Origin: an uncultured Granulosicoccaceae bacterium
Lineage (GTDB): Bacteria; Pseudomonadota; Gammaproteobacteria; JABXHR01
NCBI GenBank assembly: GCA_937921805.1
Contig: CAKZUS010000308.1
Coordinates: 1 to 6,336 of the forward strand
Length of the DNA: 6,336 nucleotides
Direction of reading: 5' to 3'
Part shown: positions 1-4,935 of the stretch, one piece after another
Layout: the number at the start of each line of letters is the position of its first letter
Position numbering within the stretch: position 1 is the stretch's first letter
Position numbers and translations under genes: made by a program
The notes under the pieces: generated by a model
The model's database searches: none
Told to the model about the DNA's origin: nothing
The model's input: only the letters and a program-made list of their open reading frames with translations

Positions 1-615
1 GTGGCCGACGGCATGGGTGGCCACGCTGCCGGTAATGTTGCCAGTTGCTTCTACCTGCGTCGCAGCAGCATGAGTCCACGTCGAAACCTGCAACACATTC
101 TCGGTGCTACCTTTGGCCAAGCTTTTGGCAACAGACTTCAAAACAAACGACCCGGGGAGCACGACGTCTTCTCCTGACTCACAAGTGTCGAGATCGCAGA
201 TCATGCGAGTCTGCGCATTCGGGCGCACTTCGACAATCACCACTCCGCCTTGGTAGCCCGTGAAATTCAAGCTATAGCGACCCTCGTCATTAGTCGTAGT
301 GGAGCCAATTTTCGTTTTGCTGACACCATTGAACTCATAGAGCACGACATCAGCGTTTTTGAGCACTCCCTTCACAGCCCGTCCGTTAAGCTCAGAATTT
401 TCATCAGACGGTGTCTGTTCAGAGTTTTCATCAGAGGGTGTCTGTTCAGAATTCCCATCAGATGGTGTCTGTTCAGAATCCCCATCAGATGGTGTCTGTG
501 TAGAACTGTCACTGTCGGCACCGCTACTGTTGCTAGCACCACTGCTACTTCCGCCACCGCCACAGCCATACAAGCCAAGCGAAACGGCCATCAACAAGCC
601 TAAAACTATCCTCAT
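1..615 (-). CDS. Surface/exported lipoprotein with N-terminal tandem repeats (5' part, runs off left edge)
   Basis: The frame is open from an ATG at 615 to the window edge, giving the first 205 residues. The N-terminus is a lipoprotein signal: MRIV, then a short hydrophobic stretch ending LGLYGC. Cys18 is the probable lipidated residue and is followed by a flexible GGGGSSSGASNSS linker. Residues about 40-75 are four 9-residue repeats of the type QTPSD(G/E)(N/D)SE. After them comes a stretch reading NGRAVKGVLKNADVVLYEF and TTTNDEGRYSLNF, which looks like a carboxypeptidase-regulatory/SpaA-like beta-sandwich, the fold often used as a surface stalk. A GAGG Shine-Dalgarno lies 9 bases before the ATG. 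No catalytic motif is visible in this part, so I infer an outer-membrane-anchored surface protein of unknown role. The C-terminus, where a functional domain could sit, is outside the window. The lipobox and repeats are seen directly; the domain name is inference. Confidence 0.85.
   Translation of the reverse strand, partial: MRIVLGLLMAVSLGLYGCGGGGSSSGASNSSGADSDSSTQTPSDGDSEQTPSDGNSEQTPSDENSEQTPSDENSELNGRAVKGVLKNADVVLYEFNGVSKTKIGSTTTNDEGRYSLNFTGYQGGVVIVEVRPNAQTRMICDLDTCESGEDVVLPGSFVLKSVAKSLAKGSTENVLQVSTWTHAAATQVEATGNITGSVATHAVGH
391..498 (-). repeat. Four tandem 27-bp repeats inside the lipoprotein gene
   Basis: Four contiguous 27-bp units (391-417, 418-444, 445-471, 472-498) differ at only a few positions and stay in the coding frame. 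Each encodes nine residues, roughly Q-T-P-S-D-G/E-N/D-S-E, forming an acidic, Ser/Thr/Pro-rich spacer after the lipid anchor. The substitutions between units are mostly GGG/GAA (G or E) and GAT/AAT (D or N). Copy number could change by slippage without breaking the frame. Confidence 0.9.
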
Positions 616-825
616 TTCCTTGATCCTCAAAACTTAACTTACTTTGTCAAATTAGGTTCCTGGAAATACATAATAATGAAACAGAATCACAAAATAAATG
701 GTTAATTTACGCCTGCCATAAAGTCTTTGAAACGTAGTGAAGGCAATGTCTCACAGAAAAATTACAATCACGTCATGAATACAGACCTATGACGCAGCGT
801 TCTATGAAATTTCTCGCCTTAGGAA

Positions 826-854
826 TTGACAAAAGCTCAATTTCGTTCCATCAT
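826..854 (+). promoter_or_regulatory. Probable sigma70 promoter of tRNA-Asn
   Basis: A perfect -35 box TTGACA (826-831) is followed by 17 bases and a weak -10 box CATCAT (849-854, 4 of 6 matches to TATAAT). Transcription would begin near 861, leaving a short leader of about 8 bases before the tRNA at 869. The 616-825 stretch upstream holds no gene I can support. Confidence 0.55.
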
Positions 855-868
855 TACGTCTTTCCCAA

Positions 869-944
869 TCCCCGGTAGCTCAGTTGGTAGAGCGGGTGAC
901 TGTTAATCACTAGGTCGGCGGTTCGAGCCCGTCCCGGGGAGCCA
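869..944 (+). tRNA. tRNA-Asn (anticodon GUU)
   Basis: A full cloverleaf can be drawn. The acceptor stem pairs TCCCCGG (869-875) with CCGGGGA (934-940), then discriminator G and encoded CCA (942-944). The D arm is GCTC/GAGC. The anticodon stem is GGTGA/TCACT around loop CTGTTAA, so the anticodon is GTT, which reads asparagine codons. The T arm is GGCGG-TTCGAGC-CCGTC. The length is 76 bases including CCA. It is intact and presumably functional. It lies next to an integrase remnant and so probably also served as an integration site. Confidence 0.97.
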
Positions 945-951
945 ATAAAAT

Positions 952-972
952 CAAGCACTTAGGCTTGTTTTT
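952..972 (+). terminator. Likely intrinsic terminator after tRNA-Asn
   Basis: CAAGC (952-956), a six-base loop, GCTTG (963-967) and then five T (968-972). The stem is short but perfect, and it sits 8 bases after the tRNA CCA end. Confidence 0.5.
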
Positions 973-990
973 GGCTACAGGCAAAAAACT

Positions 991-1012
991 AAACGTGACA
1001 AAAACGTGACAA
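991..1012. repeat. Perfect 11-bp tandem direct repeat between the tRNA and the integrase remnant
   Basis: Two adjacent copies of AAACGTGACAA (991-1001 and 1002-1012). The period is close to one helical turn, so a protein binding both copies would bind the same DNA face. Its position between the tRNA 3' end and the integrase 3' end suits an integrase arm-type site, but that role is inference. Confidence 0.6.
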
Positions 1013-1028
1013 GTCGCATCTCATGTGG

Positions 1029-1300
1029 CTAGTCATCGTGGTCTAGAACGTGCACAGCGGCCCTAACAACTTCGGGTGCCAGGTGAGCGTACTTCTCAGT
1101 AACAGTCACTGATGATTGCCCTAGCAAATCGCGCACAGCATCTAACTGAACTCCCTTTGTGACCAACCAAGCCGCGCCAGTGTGCCTCGTATCATGTGGT
1201 GTGAAATCCTCAATTCTTGCGCGACGGCATGCAGTAGCAAAGCTTCGTTTGATGTCCTTGATATACCCGCCTTTTTCATTCTTAGTTGAAGGCTCATTTC
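1029..1300 (-). pseudogene. C-terminal remnant of a tyrosine recombinase/phage-type integrase
   Basis: The translated remnant of about 85 residues has the C-terminal catalytic block of tyrosine recombinases: HDTRHT (box II HxxR), LLGQSSVTVTEKYAH with the nucleophile Tyr, and a short tail ending at a TAG at 1029-1031. The usual LGH histidine is Gln here. The N-terminal arm-binding domain, the core-binding domain and the first catalytic Arg are missing. Homology fades around 1295-1305, where the sequence joins the adhesin debris, so the open frame that runs back to a GTG at 1316 is a chimera with no original start. With its 3' end facing the tRNA-Asn gene, this is the usual layout of an island integrase at its attachment site. 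It cannot recombine DNA on its own, and the rest of the island's integration module is absent here. Confidence 0.85.
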
Positions 1301-1752
1301 TGCACACTGCTGACACGCTGTTCGGTGCGGCTTTCGCTAAAGCCGGGGCGGTTTTGTGAGTGCGTCAGGGCGACGGCTTGTAGGTGGATATCGCGCACGG
1401 CACTAATGCGCGCATCGCCCCCTGCCGAGACCTCCCCGGCCAAGTCAGTAAAGTCCCGCCTTGCATTGATGCTCAAGCTACCCGCGCTGGCGATGCCCGC
1501 CGTGCCGGTGAGCACGTCTTGGCGGGTGCCGCTGCGATCGAACAGCGCTTCGCGGGTGGCTGGCGAGGTTGGCGATATCGCGACCGGCGCTCAGGCTCAG
1601 ATTGCCGCCTTCGATCTGTCCGGCGAGATTACGGATGTCAAGCCCGGCGTCTAGGCTCAGCGCGGGCAGGTACACCACCGGCGCACTTACCGTGTCTTTC
1701 TGGCCATTGGGCTGGGTGACTTCTTGCAGCACAGGCCAGACGATGGGGTCTT
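1300..1752 (-). pseudogene. Filamentous haemagglutinin/CdiA-like adhesin fragment (3' piece)
   Basis: From about 1752 leftwards the translation reads DPIVWPVLQEVTQPNGQ, then VVYLPALSLDAGLDIRNLAG and GGNLSLSAGRDIANLA. These are the haemagglutinin-type repeats of large two-partner-secreted proteins (FHA, CdiA). The frame breaks near 1553-1562 and continues in another frame as REALFDRSGTRQDVLTGTAG, then SINARRDFTDLAGEVSAGG and DARISAVRDIHLQAVALT. A two-base loss after the ASH codons (restoring ASHTREA) would explain it, though this is inference. The piece has no signal peptide, no secretion domain and no C-terminal toxin, so it is a relic of a much larger gene. Its 3' side is fused to the integrase stub and its 5' side abuts the Rpn gene. 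Confidence 0.85.
1654..1750 (-). repeat. Adhesin module repeat, copy 1 (left of Rpn gene)
   Basis: About 95 bp encoding the PIVW-LQEVT-PNGQKDTVS-PALS block, direct repeat of 2784-2873 at roughly 80% identity by eye. The two copies flank the Rpn gene about 1.03 kb apart in the same orientation. Confidence 0.7.
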
Positions 1753-1757
1753 GTGAC
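1749..1757 (+). repeat. Left arm of a 9-bp inverted repeat bordering the Rpn unit
   Basis: TCTTGTGAC here matches, in inverted orientation and with one mismatch, TCTTGAGAC on the minus strand at 2727-2735. The two copies lie where the adhesin homology stops on either side of the Rpn gene. The repeat is short, so chance is a real alternative. Confidence 0.35.
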
Positions 1758-1759
1758 GC

Positions 1760-1981
1760 TTAACGCTCTCCTAACAGTGCACGCACAGCGCCCAGCGTCT
1801 GGTCAGTCAATTGTGCAATCTGCTCCAGCGACAGGCCCTGTGCTTGCATTCGTCGCATCATCTTTTGCTGAGTTCGTCGTTCCCCTTCAACCAAGCCTTC
1901 AATCAAACCTTCTTCTCGGCCCTCAGCTCGACCCTCTTCTCGGCCCTCTTCAAACCCTTCCCCACGCGCCGTATCCGTCAC
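1760..1981 (-). other. Candidate internal small product (RpnS-like C-terminal domain) inside the Rpn gene
   Basis: For E. coli Rpn proteins, an in-frame internal start has been reported to yield a small C-terminal protein that blocks the full-length nuclease. Here an in-frame GTG at 1981 (in KNVTDTARGEG) falls between the catalytic part and the EG-rich tail, and would give 73 residues covering the charged repeats and the terminal helix. Only a weak purine-rich stretch (AAAGA) lies just upstream, so the ribosome site is poor. Other in-frame candidates are a TTG after GAAGAAGG and the ATG pair in KMMRRM. This is a hypothesis by analogy, not a supported gene call. Confidence 0.25.
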
Positions 1982-2671
1982 ATTCTTTAAATCGCGGTAG
2001 TACTTCAGGCTACTTTCGTAGGCTCGGCGCTCGTTGGGGTCAAAACGCGCAATCTTGGCTTGTTGGAATGCCTTTTCAAACACTTCTTCACTCAAGTGCT
2101 CTGGGCGCTCTGTCAAAGTGTGCAAGTGCCGGAAGGTATACAGCCACTTGTCTTGCAAGGTGTCCAGTTGTTCAATCGATTTAGTGAAGTGTGGGAGTGT
2201 CAGGTAAATGAACGTCAGCTTGTCGTAAAACACCTGATTACGCTGATCTTTGAGCTGAATCTCGTACACTACCTGCTCATCGCCGCGATCCTCGTCAAAC
2301 ACAAAATCCAAAATGCCAATGGTGTAGATCGCTTCCAGGCGAAAGTCCCAATCGCCGCGCTGGGCTTGCTCTTGGATCGGAAAGGTCGCGTAGTACAGGC
2401 TGCGATCCTTGAAGTAGTTCTGTTTGGCTTTTTGCAGCTCGACAATGAAACGCTCACCACTGTCGCTGACACAGCTCAGATCAAAAATCGCTTTGCGGTC
2501 CAGTGCCGATGGGCCTAAGTGCTCACTCTGGGTATATGTCAGATGCGCGATTTGGTGCTTTGCGGGCAACAAGGTATTGAGAAAGCTGATCAGCAGTGCT
2601 TTATTGGGCTCCTCGCCAAAGAGCTTTTTGAAGCCAAAATCGGTGAACAAGTTGACAAAGACATCTTGCAT
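1760..2671 (-). CDS. Rpn family recombination-promoting nuclease / PD-(D/E)XK transposase-like protein
   Basis: An intact 303-residue protein. The N-terminus NLFTDFGFKKLFGEEPNK and LLISFLNTLLP is the family signature. The PD-(D/E)XK active site is seen as Asp64 (AIFDLSC) and Glu78-x-Gln80 (FIVELQK). Residues about 237-263 are a charged run of EG-spaced motifs (EEGREEGRAEGREEG), followed by a helical tail MMRRMQAQGLSLEQIAQLT. Family knowledge: Rpn proteins are divalent-metal-dependent DNA endonucleases that promote RecA-independent recombination, and some act in phage defence as toxins. I chose ATG 2671 over an in-frame TTG at 2692 because the promoter at 2705-2733 would start transcription only a few bases before the TTG. 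Neither start has a clear Shine-Dalgarno. The gene sits between two decayed adhesin pieces yet shows no damage itself. The role in this organism is inferred from family. Confidence 0.92.
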   Translation of the reverse strand: MQDVFVNLFTDFGFKKLFGEEPNKALLISFLNTLLPAKHQIAHLTYTQSEHLGPSALDRKAIFDLSCVSDSGERFIVELQKAKQNYFKDRSLYYATFPIQEQAQRGDWDFRLEAIYTIGILDFVFDEDRGDEQVVYEIQLKDQRNQVFYDKLTFIYLTLPHFTKSIEQLDTLQDKWLYTFRHLHTLTERPEHLSEEVFEKAFQQAKIARFDPNERRAYESSLKYYRDLKNVTDTARGEGFEEGREEGRAEGREEGLIEGLVEGERRTQQKMMRRMQAQGLSLEQIAQLTDQTLGAVRALLGER

Positions 2672-2704
2672 GGTGGATGACACTGCGATCAAGGGGTACT
2701 GCTG

Positions 2705-2733
2705 AGTATACGAGGCTAGGGGGAATGTCTCAA
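2705..2733 (-). promoter_or_regulatory. Near-consensus sigma70 promoter of the Rpn gene
   Basis: On the minus strand, TTGAGA (2733-2728, 5 of 6) is separated by exactly 17 bases from TATACT (2710-2705, 5 of 6). Transcription would begin near 2698, leaving a leader of about 27 bases before the ATG at 2671. The -35 box overlaps the right arm of the 9-bp inverted repeat and lies at the edge of the adhesin debris, so the gene seems to carry its own promoter. Confidence 0.65.
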
Positions 2734-2735
2734 GA
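2727..2735 (-). repeat. Right arm of the 9-bp inverted repeat bordering the Rpn unit
   Basis: Read on the minus strand this is TCTTGAGAC, matching 8 of 9 bases of the left arm at 1749-1757. Together they enclose 987 bp holding only the Rpn gene and its promoter. No convincing target-site duplication is visible next to the arms. Confidence 0.35.
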
Positions 2736-2739
2736 ATGG

Positions 2740-2973
2740 CAGATCACCGAATGTGATCGCGCCTTGGTCGGTGAGGTTCTCGCAGCTCAGTGCGGGCGGG
2801 CACACCCCCGGCACACTGACGGTGTCTTTCTGACCATTGGGCAGAGTAACTTCTTGCAACAAGACGATGGGCTCTGGCAGCTAGGCGGTCTGCGTGAGGC
2901 TGAGCGCGACGTTGGGCACCAGCTCGCCCGCGCTGGCGAGCCCGTTGTCCAACAGTTTGCGATACTGGCTGGC
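2740..2973 (-). pseudogene. Filamentous haemagglutinin/CdiA-like adhesin fragment (5' piece)
   Basis: The minus-strand translation reads ASQYRKLLDNGLASAGELV, then PNVALSLTQTA, an in-frame TAG, and then PIVLLQEVTLPNGQKDTVSV and ENLTDQGAITFGD. This matches the conserved block of FHA/CdiA proteins between the first haemagglutinin repeats, normally of the type YxxLLxxG, VALSxxQ, DIVW and TLPDG. The internal stop, the loss of about two codons in the PIVW region and the fusion of PALS directly to ENLTDQGAI show decay. It is cut at 2973 by the end of IS-C and fades near 2740 next to the Rpn promoter. It lies upstream of the other adhesin piece on the same strand but repeats the same LQEVT-PNGQKDTVS module, so the two are not simply two halves of one interrupted gene. 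Confidence 0.8.
2784..2873 (-). repeat. Adhesin module repeat, copy 2 (right of Rpn gene)
   Basis: Direct repeat of 1654-1750, sharing for example GTGTCTTTCTG-CCATTGGGC and ACTTCTTGCA on the plus strand. It lacks 6 bases relative to copy 1 near the PIVW codons. Confidence 0.7.
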
Positions 2974-3325
2974 TGATCCTACCCGCGACATACGGACACT
3001 TTGAAGTCATGCAGTGTGACGACTTTCGAACTGTTCTGGGCTGAGATAGCCGCAAAAACTGTGTCGGCGCTTTCGGTTGTAATCCACCTCAATGTAGCGA
3101 AAGACCGCTTGGCGGATGCTCTGCCCAGTACTGAAACTGATAACAGTGGATTATTTCAACCTTGAGACTGTGAAAGAAGCTCTCCGCGCAAGCGTTGTCG
3201 TAACAGCAAGCCCTGGCACTCATGCTGCCAACCAGCTGATAGCGGTTCAGTAACTCCCTAAATTCATGCGAGCAATACTGGCTTCCTCTATCACTATGGA
3301 CAATGACCCCTTTGGGGTCCCCCTC
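2974..3325 (-). mobile_element. IS-C: right-hand remnant of an IS3-family insertion sequence
   Basis: Contains the 3' part of an IS3-type orfB and a probable right terminus. Read inwards on the plus strand, the end begins TGATCCTACCCGCGACATAC at 2974, with the TG expected of IS3-family ends, and directly abuts adhesin sequence at 2973. The left part, with orfA, the start of orfB and the left inverted repeat, is missing because IS-A begins near 3326. If IS-A inserted into it, the other half should lie beyond the right edge of the window. Confidence 0.75.
3007..3325 (-). pseudogene. IS3-family transposase OrfB, C-terminal fragment with frameshift (IS-C)
   Basis: The rve/DDE integrase core is recognisable: VIVHSDRGSQYCSHEF carries the second catalytic Asp, and YDNACAESFFHSL carries the Glu, with the canonical 35 residues between them. 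After VEIIHCYQF the frame breaks. Reading resumes one base over as STGQSIRQAVFRYIEVDYNR and then RRHSFCGYLSPEQFESRHTA with a TGA at 3007. One extra base in the A run at 3134-3136 (T run on the coding strand) explains it: CAG TTC AGT became CAG TTT CAG T. The first catalytic Asp and the N-terminal helix-turn-helix are missing, since the sequence is cut at the IS-A boundary. Open sequence right of 3326 belongs to the antisense of IS-A. It is inactive. Confidence 0.88.
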
Positions 3326-3341
3326 AGTCAGGATAGTTGTC
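3326..3341 (+). repeat. Left terminal inverted repeat of IS-A
   Basis: AGTCAGGATAGTTGTC, similar to the right terminus of IS-B (4246-4261) when both are read inwards. The GTTGTC part also contributes the -35 box of the element's own promoter. Confidence 0.55.
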
Positions 3342-3366
3342 ATCAGGGCTATCAAAGCTCTAATAT
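3337..3366 (+). promoter_or_regulatory. Probable promoter of IS-A orfA, -35 inside the terminal repeat
   Basis: TTGTCA (3337-3342, 5 of 6), an 18-base spacer and TAATAT (3361-3366, 4 of 6). This leaves a leader of about 25 bases to the ATG at 3398. A Shine-Dalgarno GAGG at 3389-3392 lies 5 bases before that ATG. Confidence 0.5.
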
Positions 3367-3397
3367 CATCCATTGAGAGGGCGAGAACGAGGACATC

Positions 3398-3892
3398 ATG
3401 GGCTATCCCACAGAACGTAGAGAAGCGGTGTTGAAGAAAATGCTTCCACCGAGCAACAAACCATTGGTCGAGATTGCTCAGGAGGAAGGCATCAGCGAGG
3501 CGACTCTGTACAACTGGCGCAAACAAGCGCGGGCAGAGGGTCGCTTGATGCCCGATGCCGATACGACTCCTGCAGGCTGGTGCGCTGCGGACAAGTTCTC
3601 GGCAGTGCTAGAGAGCGCGGCGATGAACGAGGCAGAGCTCTCGAGGTTTTGCCGCGAGAAAGGCCTCTATCCTGAGCAGCTCCAGCAATGGCGCCAGGCA
3701 TGCGAACAAGCCAACGATTGGGACCGCGCACAAGCACAGCAACTCAAGGCCCAGCGCCGTGGTGATGAGCAGCGCATCAAGGCGTTGGAGAGCGAGCTGC
3801 GCCGTAAAGAGAAAGCCTTAGCGGAGACGGCAGCGTTATTGGTGCTCAGAAAAAAGGCCCAAGCGATCTGGGGGGAGCCAGAGGACGAATGA
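3398..3892 (+). CDS. IS3-family transposase OrfA (IS-A)
   Basis: A 164-residue protein of normal length for OrfA of this IS3 subgroup, which is longer than the ~100-residue OrfA of IS3 or IS911. It has two DNA-binding units. The first is a helix-turn-helix at about residues 20-45 (LVEIAQEEGISEATLYNWRK). The second is at about residues 65-100 (DKFSAVLESAAMNEAELSRF, then LYPEQLQQWRQACEQAN). A long charged alpha-helix follows (about 108-155; RIKALESELRRKEKALAETA), probably the leucine-zipper-like coiled coil for multimerisation, and the tail is LLVLRKKAQAIW. OrfA recognises the IS ends and regulates transposition; fused to OrfB by frameshifting it forms the transposase. The ATG has GAGG 5 bases upstream. 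The gene is undamaged, but its partner is cut, so it can act only as a regulator or inhibitor, or in trans with an intact copy. Confidence 0.92.
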   Translation: MGYPTERREAVLKKMLPPSNKPLVEIAQEEGISEATLYNWRKQARAEGRLMPDADTTPAGWCAADKFSAVLESAAMNEAELSRFCREKGLYPEQLQQWRQACEQANDWDRAQAQQLKAQRRGDEQRIKALESELRRKEKALAETAALLVLRKKAQAIWGEPEDE

Positions 3893-3909
3893 TCTCTGCC
3901 TCAGATCGC
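3850..3909 (+). promoter_or_regulatory. Programmed -1 ribosomal frameshift signal (slippery site plus stem-loop)
   Basis: A perfect slippery heptamer A AAA AAG (3850-3856) is in the orfA frame as Arg-Lys-Lys. After six bases a stem begins: GCGATCTG (3863-3870) pairs perfectly with CAGATCGC (3902-3909), and GG/CC pairs plus a G-U extend it to about 11 bp. After a -1 slip the frame is open (GPSDLGGARG) and runs straight into orfB at its ATG 3889, giving the OrfAB fusion. The stem encloses both the orfA stop and the orfB start. Confidence 0.85.
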
Positions 3910-4245
3910 CGTAGAGCAGTGGCGCTGATTACCCAAGCCCAAAGCGATGGCGCCTCGCTGAAGCAGGCCTGTAGCGCGCTGCACGTCAGCGTTCGTACCT
4001 ACCAGCGTTGGCGCAAAAAGAAAACCGATGCACGCCCAGGCGCAAAGCGGCGCCCGCCGAGCAACAAGCTCACTGAAGAAGAGCGAGAGAGCATGCTGAC
4101 GCTGTGCAATAAGCCCGCCTATCAAAGCCTGCCGCCTACGCAGATTGTGCCCGCTCTCGCGGACCAGGGCCGGTATATCGCCTCAGAGTCGAGCTTCTAT
4201 CGGGTACTGCGTGAAGCCGATCAACTACAGCACCGAGGCGACGTT
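3889..4245 (+). pseudogene. IS3-family transposase OrfB, N-terminal part, truncated by IS-B (IS-A)
   Basis: It starts at ATG 3889, overlapping the orfA stop in ATGA, and is also reachable from orfA by the -1 frameshift. The first ~119 residues are a normal OrfB N-terminus: a helix-turn-helix region (LKQACSALHVSVRTYQRWRK) and the conserved block LTEEERESMLTLCNKPAYQS, PPTQIVPALADQG and ASESSFYRVLREADQLQHRG. The sequence then crosses into the right end of IS-B and ends 14 codons later at 4287. The whole catalytic rve domain, including all three DDE residues, is missing, so any product is inactive as a transposase. The rest of this orfB is predicted to the right of the window. Confidence 0.87.
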
Positions 4246-4261
4246 TGTCAAGGAAGTTGTC
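4246..4261 (-). repeat. Right terminal inverted repeat of IS-B with an outward TTGACA
   Basis: Read inwards on the plus strand this is TGTCAAGGAAGTTGTC, so it has the TG terminus of IS3-family ends. Read outwards on the minus strand, the last six bases of the element are a perfect TTGACA, the typical outward -35 box that forms a junction promoter when IS3-family elements circularise. Confidence 0.65.
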
Positions 4262-4269
4262 CACTTTCA

Positions 4270-4895
4270 CTAAGCCGCTATTGTTAGATTTTCTCCTTCG
4301 AGACGCTGTTGTCGGTCCGGATTAAGCCAGACCTCGCCAACCGGCGACCAGTTACGTGTAACGGTGCTCCAACGCTCTGGCTTCTCCTGGCGGGCTTGTT
4401 CATACACCTGCTTGCGCTGGGCGAGTAGGGCCTGATCTTCGCCACGATGGCGTTGTGCTGGCGTCACAAAGCGCAGCGCACTGTGGCGATGCTGCTCGTT
4501 GTACCACGTGGCAAAACGCTCCACCCAGCTGCGCGCATGAGTGAGGCTGGCAAAGGGCTTATCGGGATAACTCGGCAGATACTTCATCGTGCCAAATAGG
4601 CTCTCCGAGTAGGGGTTGTCGTTACTGACCGACGGGCGGCTAAAGGACGCCACAATCCCTAGGCGCTGTAGCGTTGCGAGCATCGTTGCTCCCTTCATCG
4701 GGGAGCCGTTGTCCGAGTGCAGCACGAGCTGCGATGGGCGCACCTTCTCGGCTAAGCAGGCTTTGCGGATCAGCTGCGAGGCGTGTTCCGCCGATTCGCT
4801 CTCATGGATCTCCCAGCCCACTATTTTGCGGCTGTAGATGTCCATAATCAGGTACAGGCGAAAGAAGCGACCGACGACTGTGCTGGGCAAATACG
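4270..4895 (-). pseudogene. IS3-family transposase OrfB, C-terminal exon interrupted by a group II intron (IS-B)
   Basis: The downstream exon encodes about 208 residues starting YLPSTVVGRFFRLYLIMDIY. It holds the catalytic core: LVLHSDNGSPMKG with the second Asp and NDNPYSESLFG with the Glu, exactly 35 residues apart, then WYNEQHRHSALRFVTPAQRH and the C-terminal tail ending ENLTIAA. In related OrfB proteins the first catalytic Asp lies in WDIT directly before YLP, so the intron sits two or three codons after it. The exon itself shows no frameshift or stop, so accurate splicing could in principle restore a working transposase if the upstream exon is intact. The exon's first part is outside the window; I call it a pseudogene because the DNA frame is interrupted. 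Confidence 0.85.
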
Positions 4896-4896
4896 G

Positions 4897-4935
4897 GTGA
4901 GTAGACCGGCGGAATCTCACCGCCAGCCCCTCGCA
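4897..4935 (-). ncRNA. Group II intron domain VI (branch-point helix) and 3' end
   Basis: Just after domain V the minus strand folds CTGGCGG with CCGCCGG around loop TGAGATT. It is followed by TCTACTCAC, which holds an unpaired A at 4902 as the likely branch-point adenosine. Its distance to the splice site depends on the exact 3' end, which I cannot fix. Confidence 0.7.

Larger units (their letters stand above)
3326..4245 (+). mobile_element. IS-A: left part of an IS3-family element, plus orientation
   Basis: Bounded on the left by a terminal-repeat-like sequence AGTCAGGATAGTTGTC (3326-3341), which matches 12 of 16 bases, ungapped, to TGTCAAGGAAGTTGTC at 4246-4261, the right end of IS-B. It carries orfA, the frameshift module and the first part of orfB, then stops where IS-B begins. 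The exact left base is uncertain because the end does not start with TG as is usual in this family. The rest of orfB and the right inverted repeat should lie beyond the window if IS-B simply inserted here. Confidence 0.75.

Noticed and set aside
151..160. CCCGGGGAGC identical to part of the tRNA-Asn 3' end, a possible attachment-site duplicate
   Set aside because: Only ten GC-rich bases inside the lipoprotein coding frame, and on the wrong side of the integrase remnant. Chance is enough.
391..498. CRISPR-like array
   Set aside because: The 27-bp units are directly adjacent with no spacers and keep the lipoprotein reading frame.
1294..1654. Plus-strand open frames over the adhesin region (for example 1286-1654)
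   Set aside because: They are shadows of the minus-strand haemagglutinin repeats, which have clear family motifs.
2060..2518. A 152-codon plus-strand open frame
   Set aside because: Antisense to the Rpn gene, whose domain signature and promoter support the minus strand.
2672..2692. TTG start adding seven residues to the Rpn protein
   Set aside because: It would lie only about six bases after the predicted transcription start and has no ribosome site. ATG 2671 matches the usual family start.
1743..2741. Target-site duplication around the Rpn unit (ATGG on both sides)
   Set aside because: Only four bases, and not directly adjacent to both arms of the inverted repeat.
3326..3526. Upstream extension of the IS-C transposase frame to a start at 3526
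   Set aside because: Beyond about 3326 the frame is only the antisense of IS-A and has no transposase similarity.
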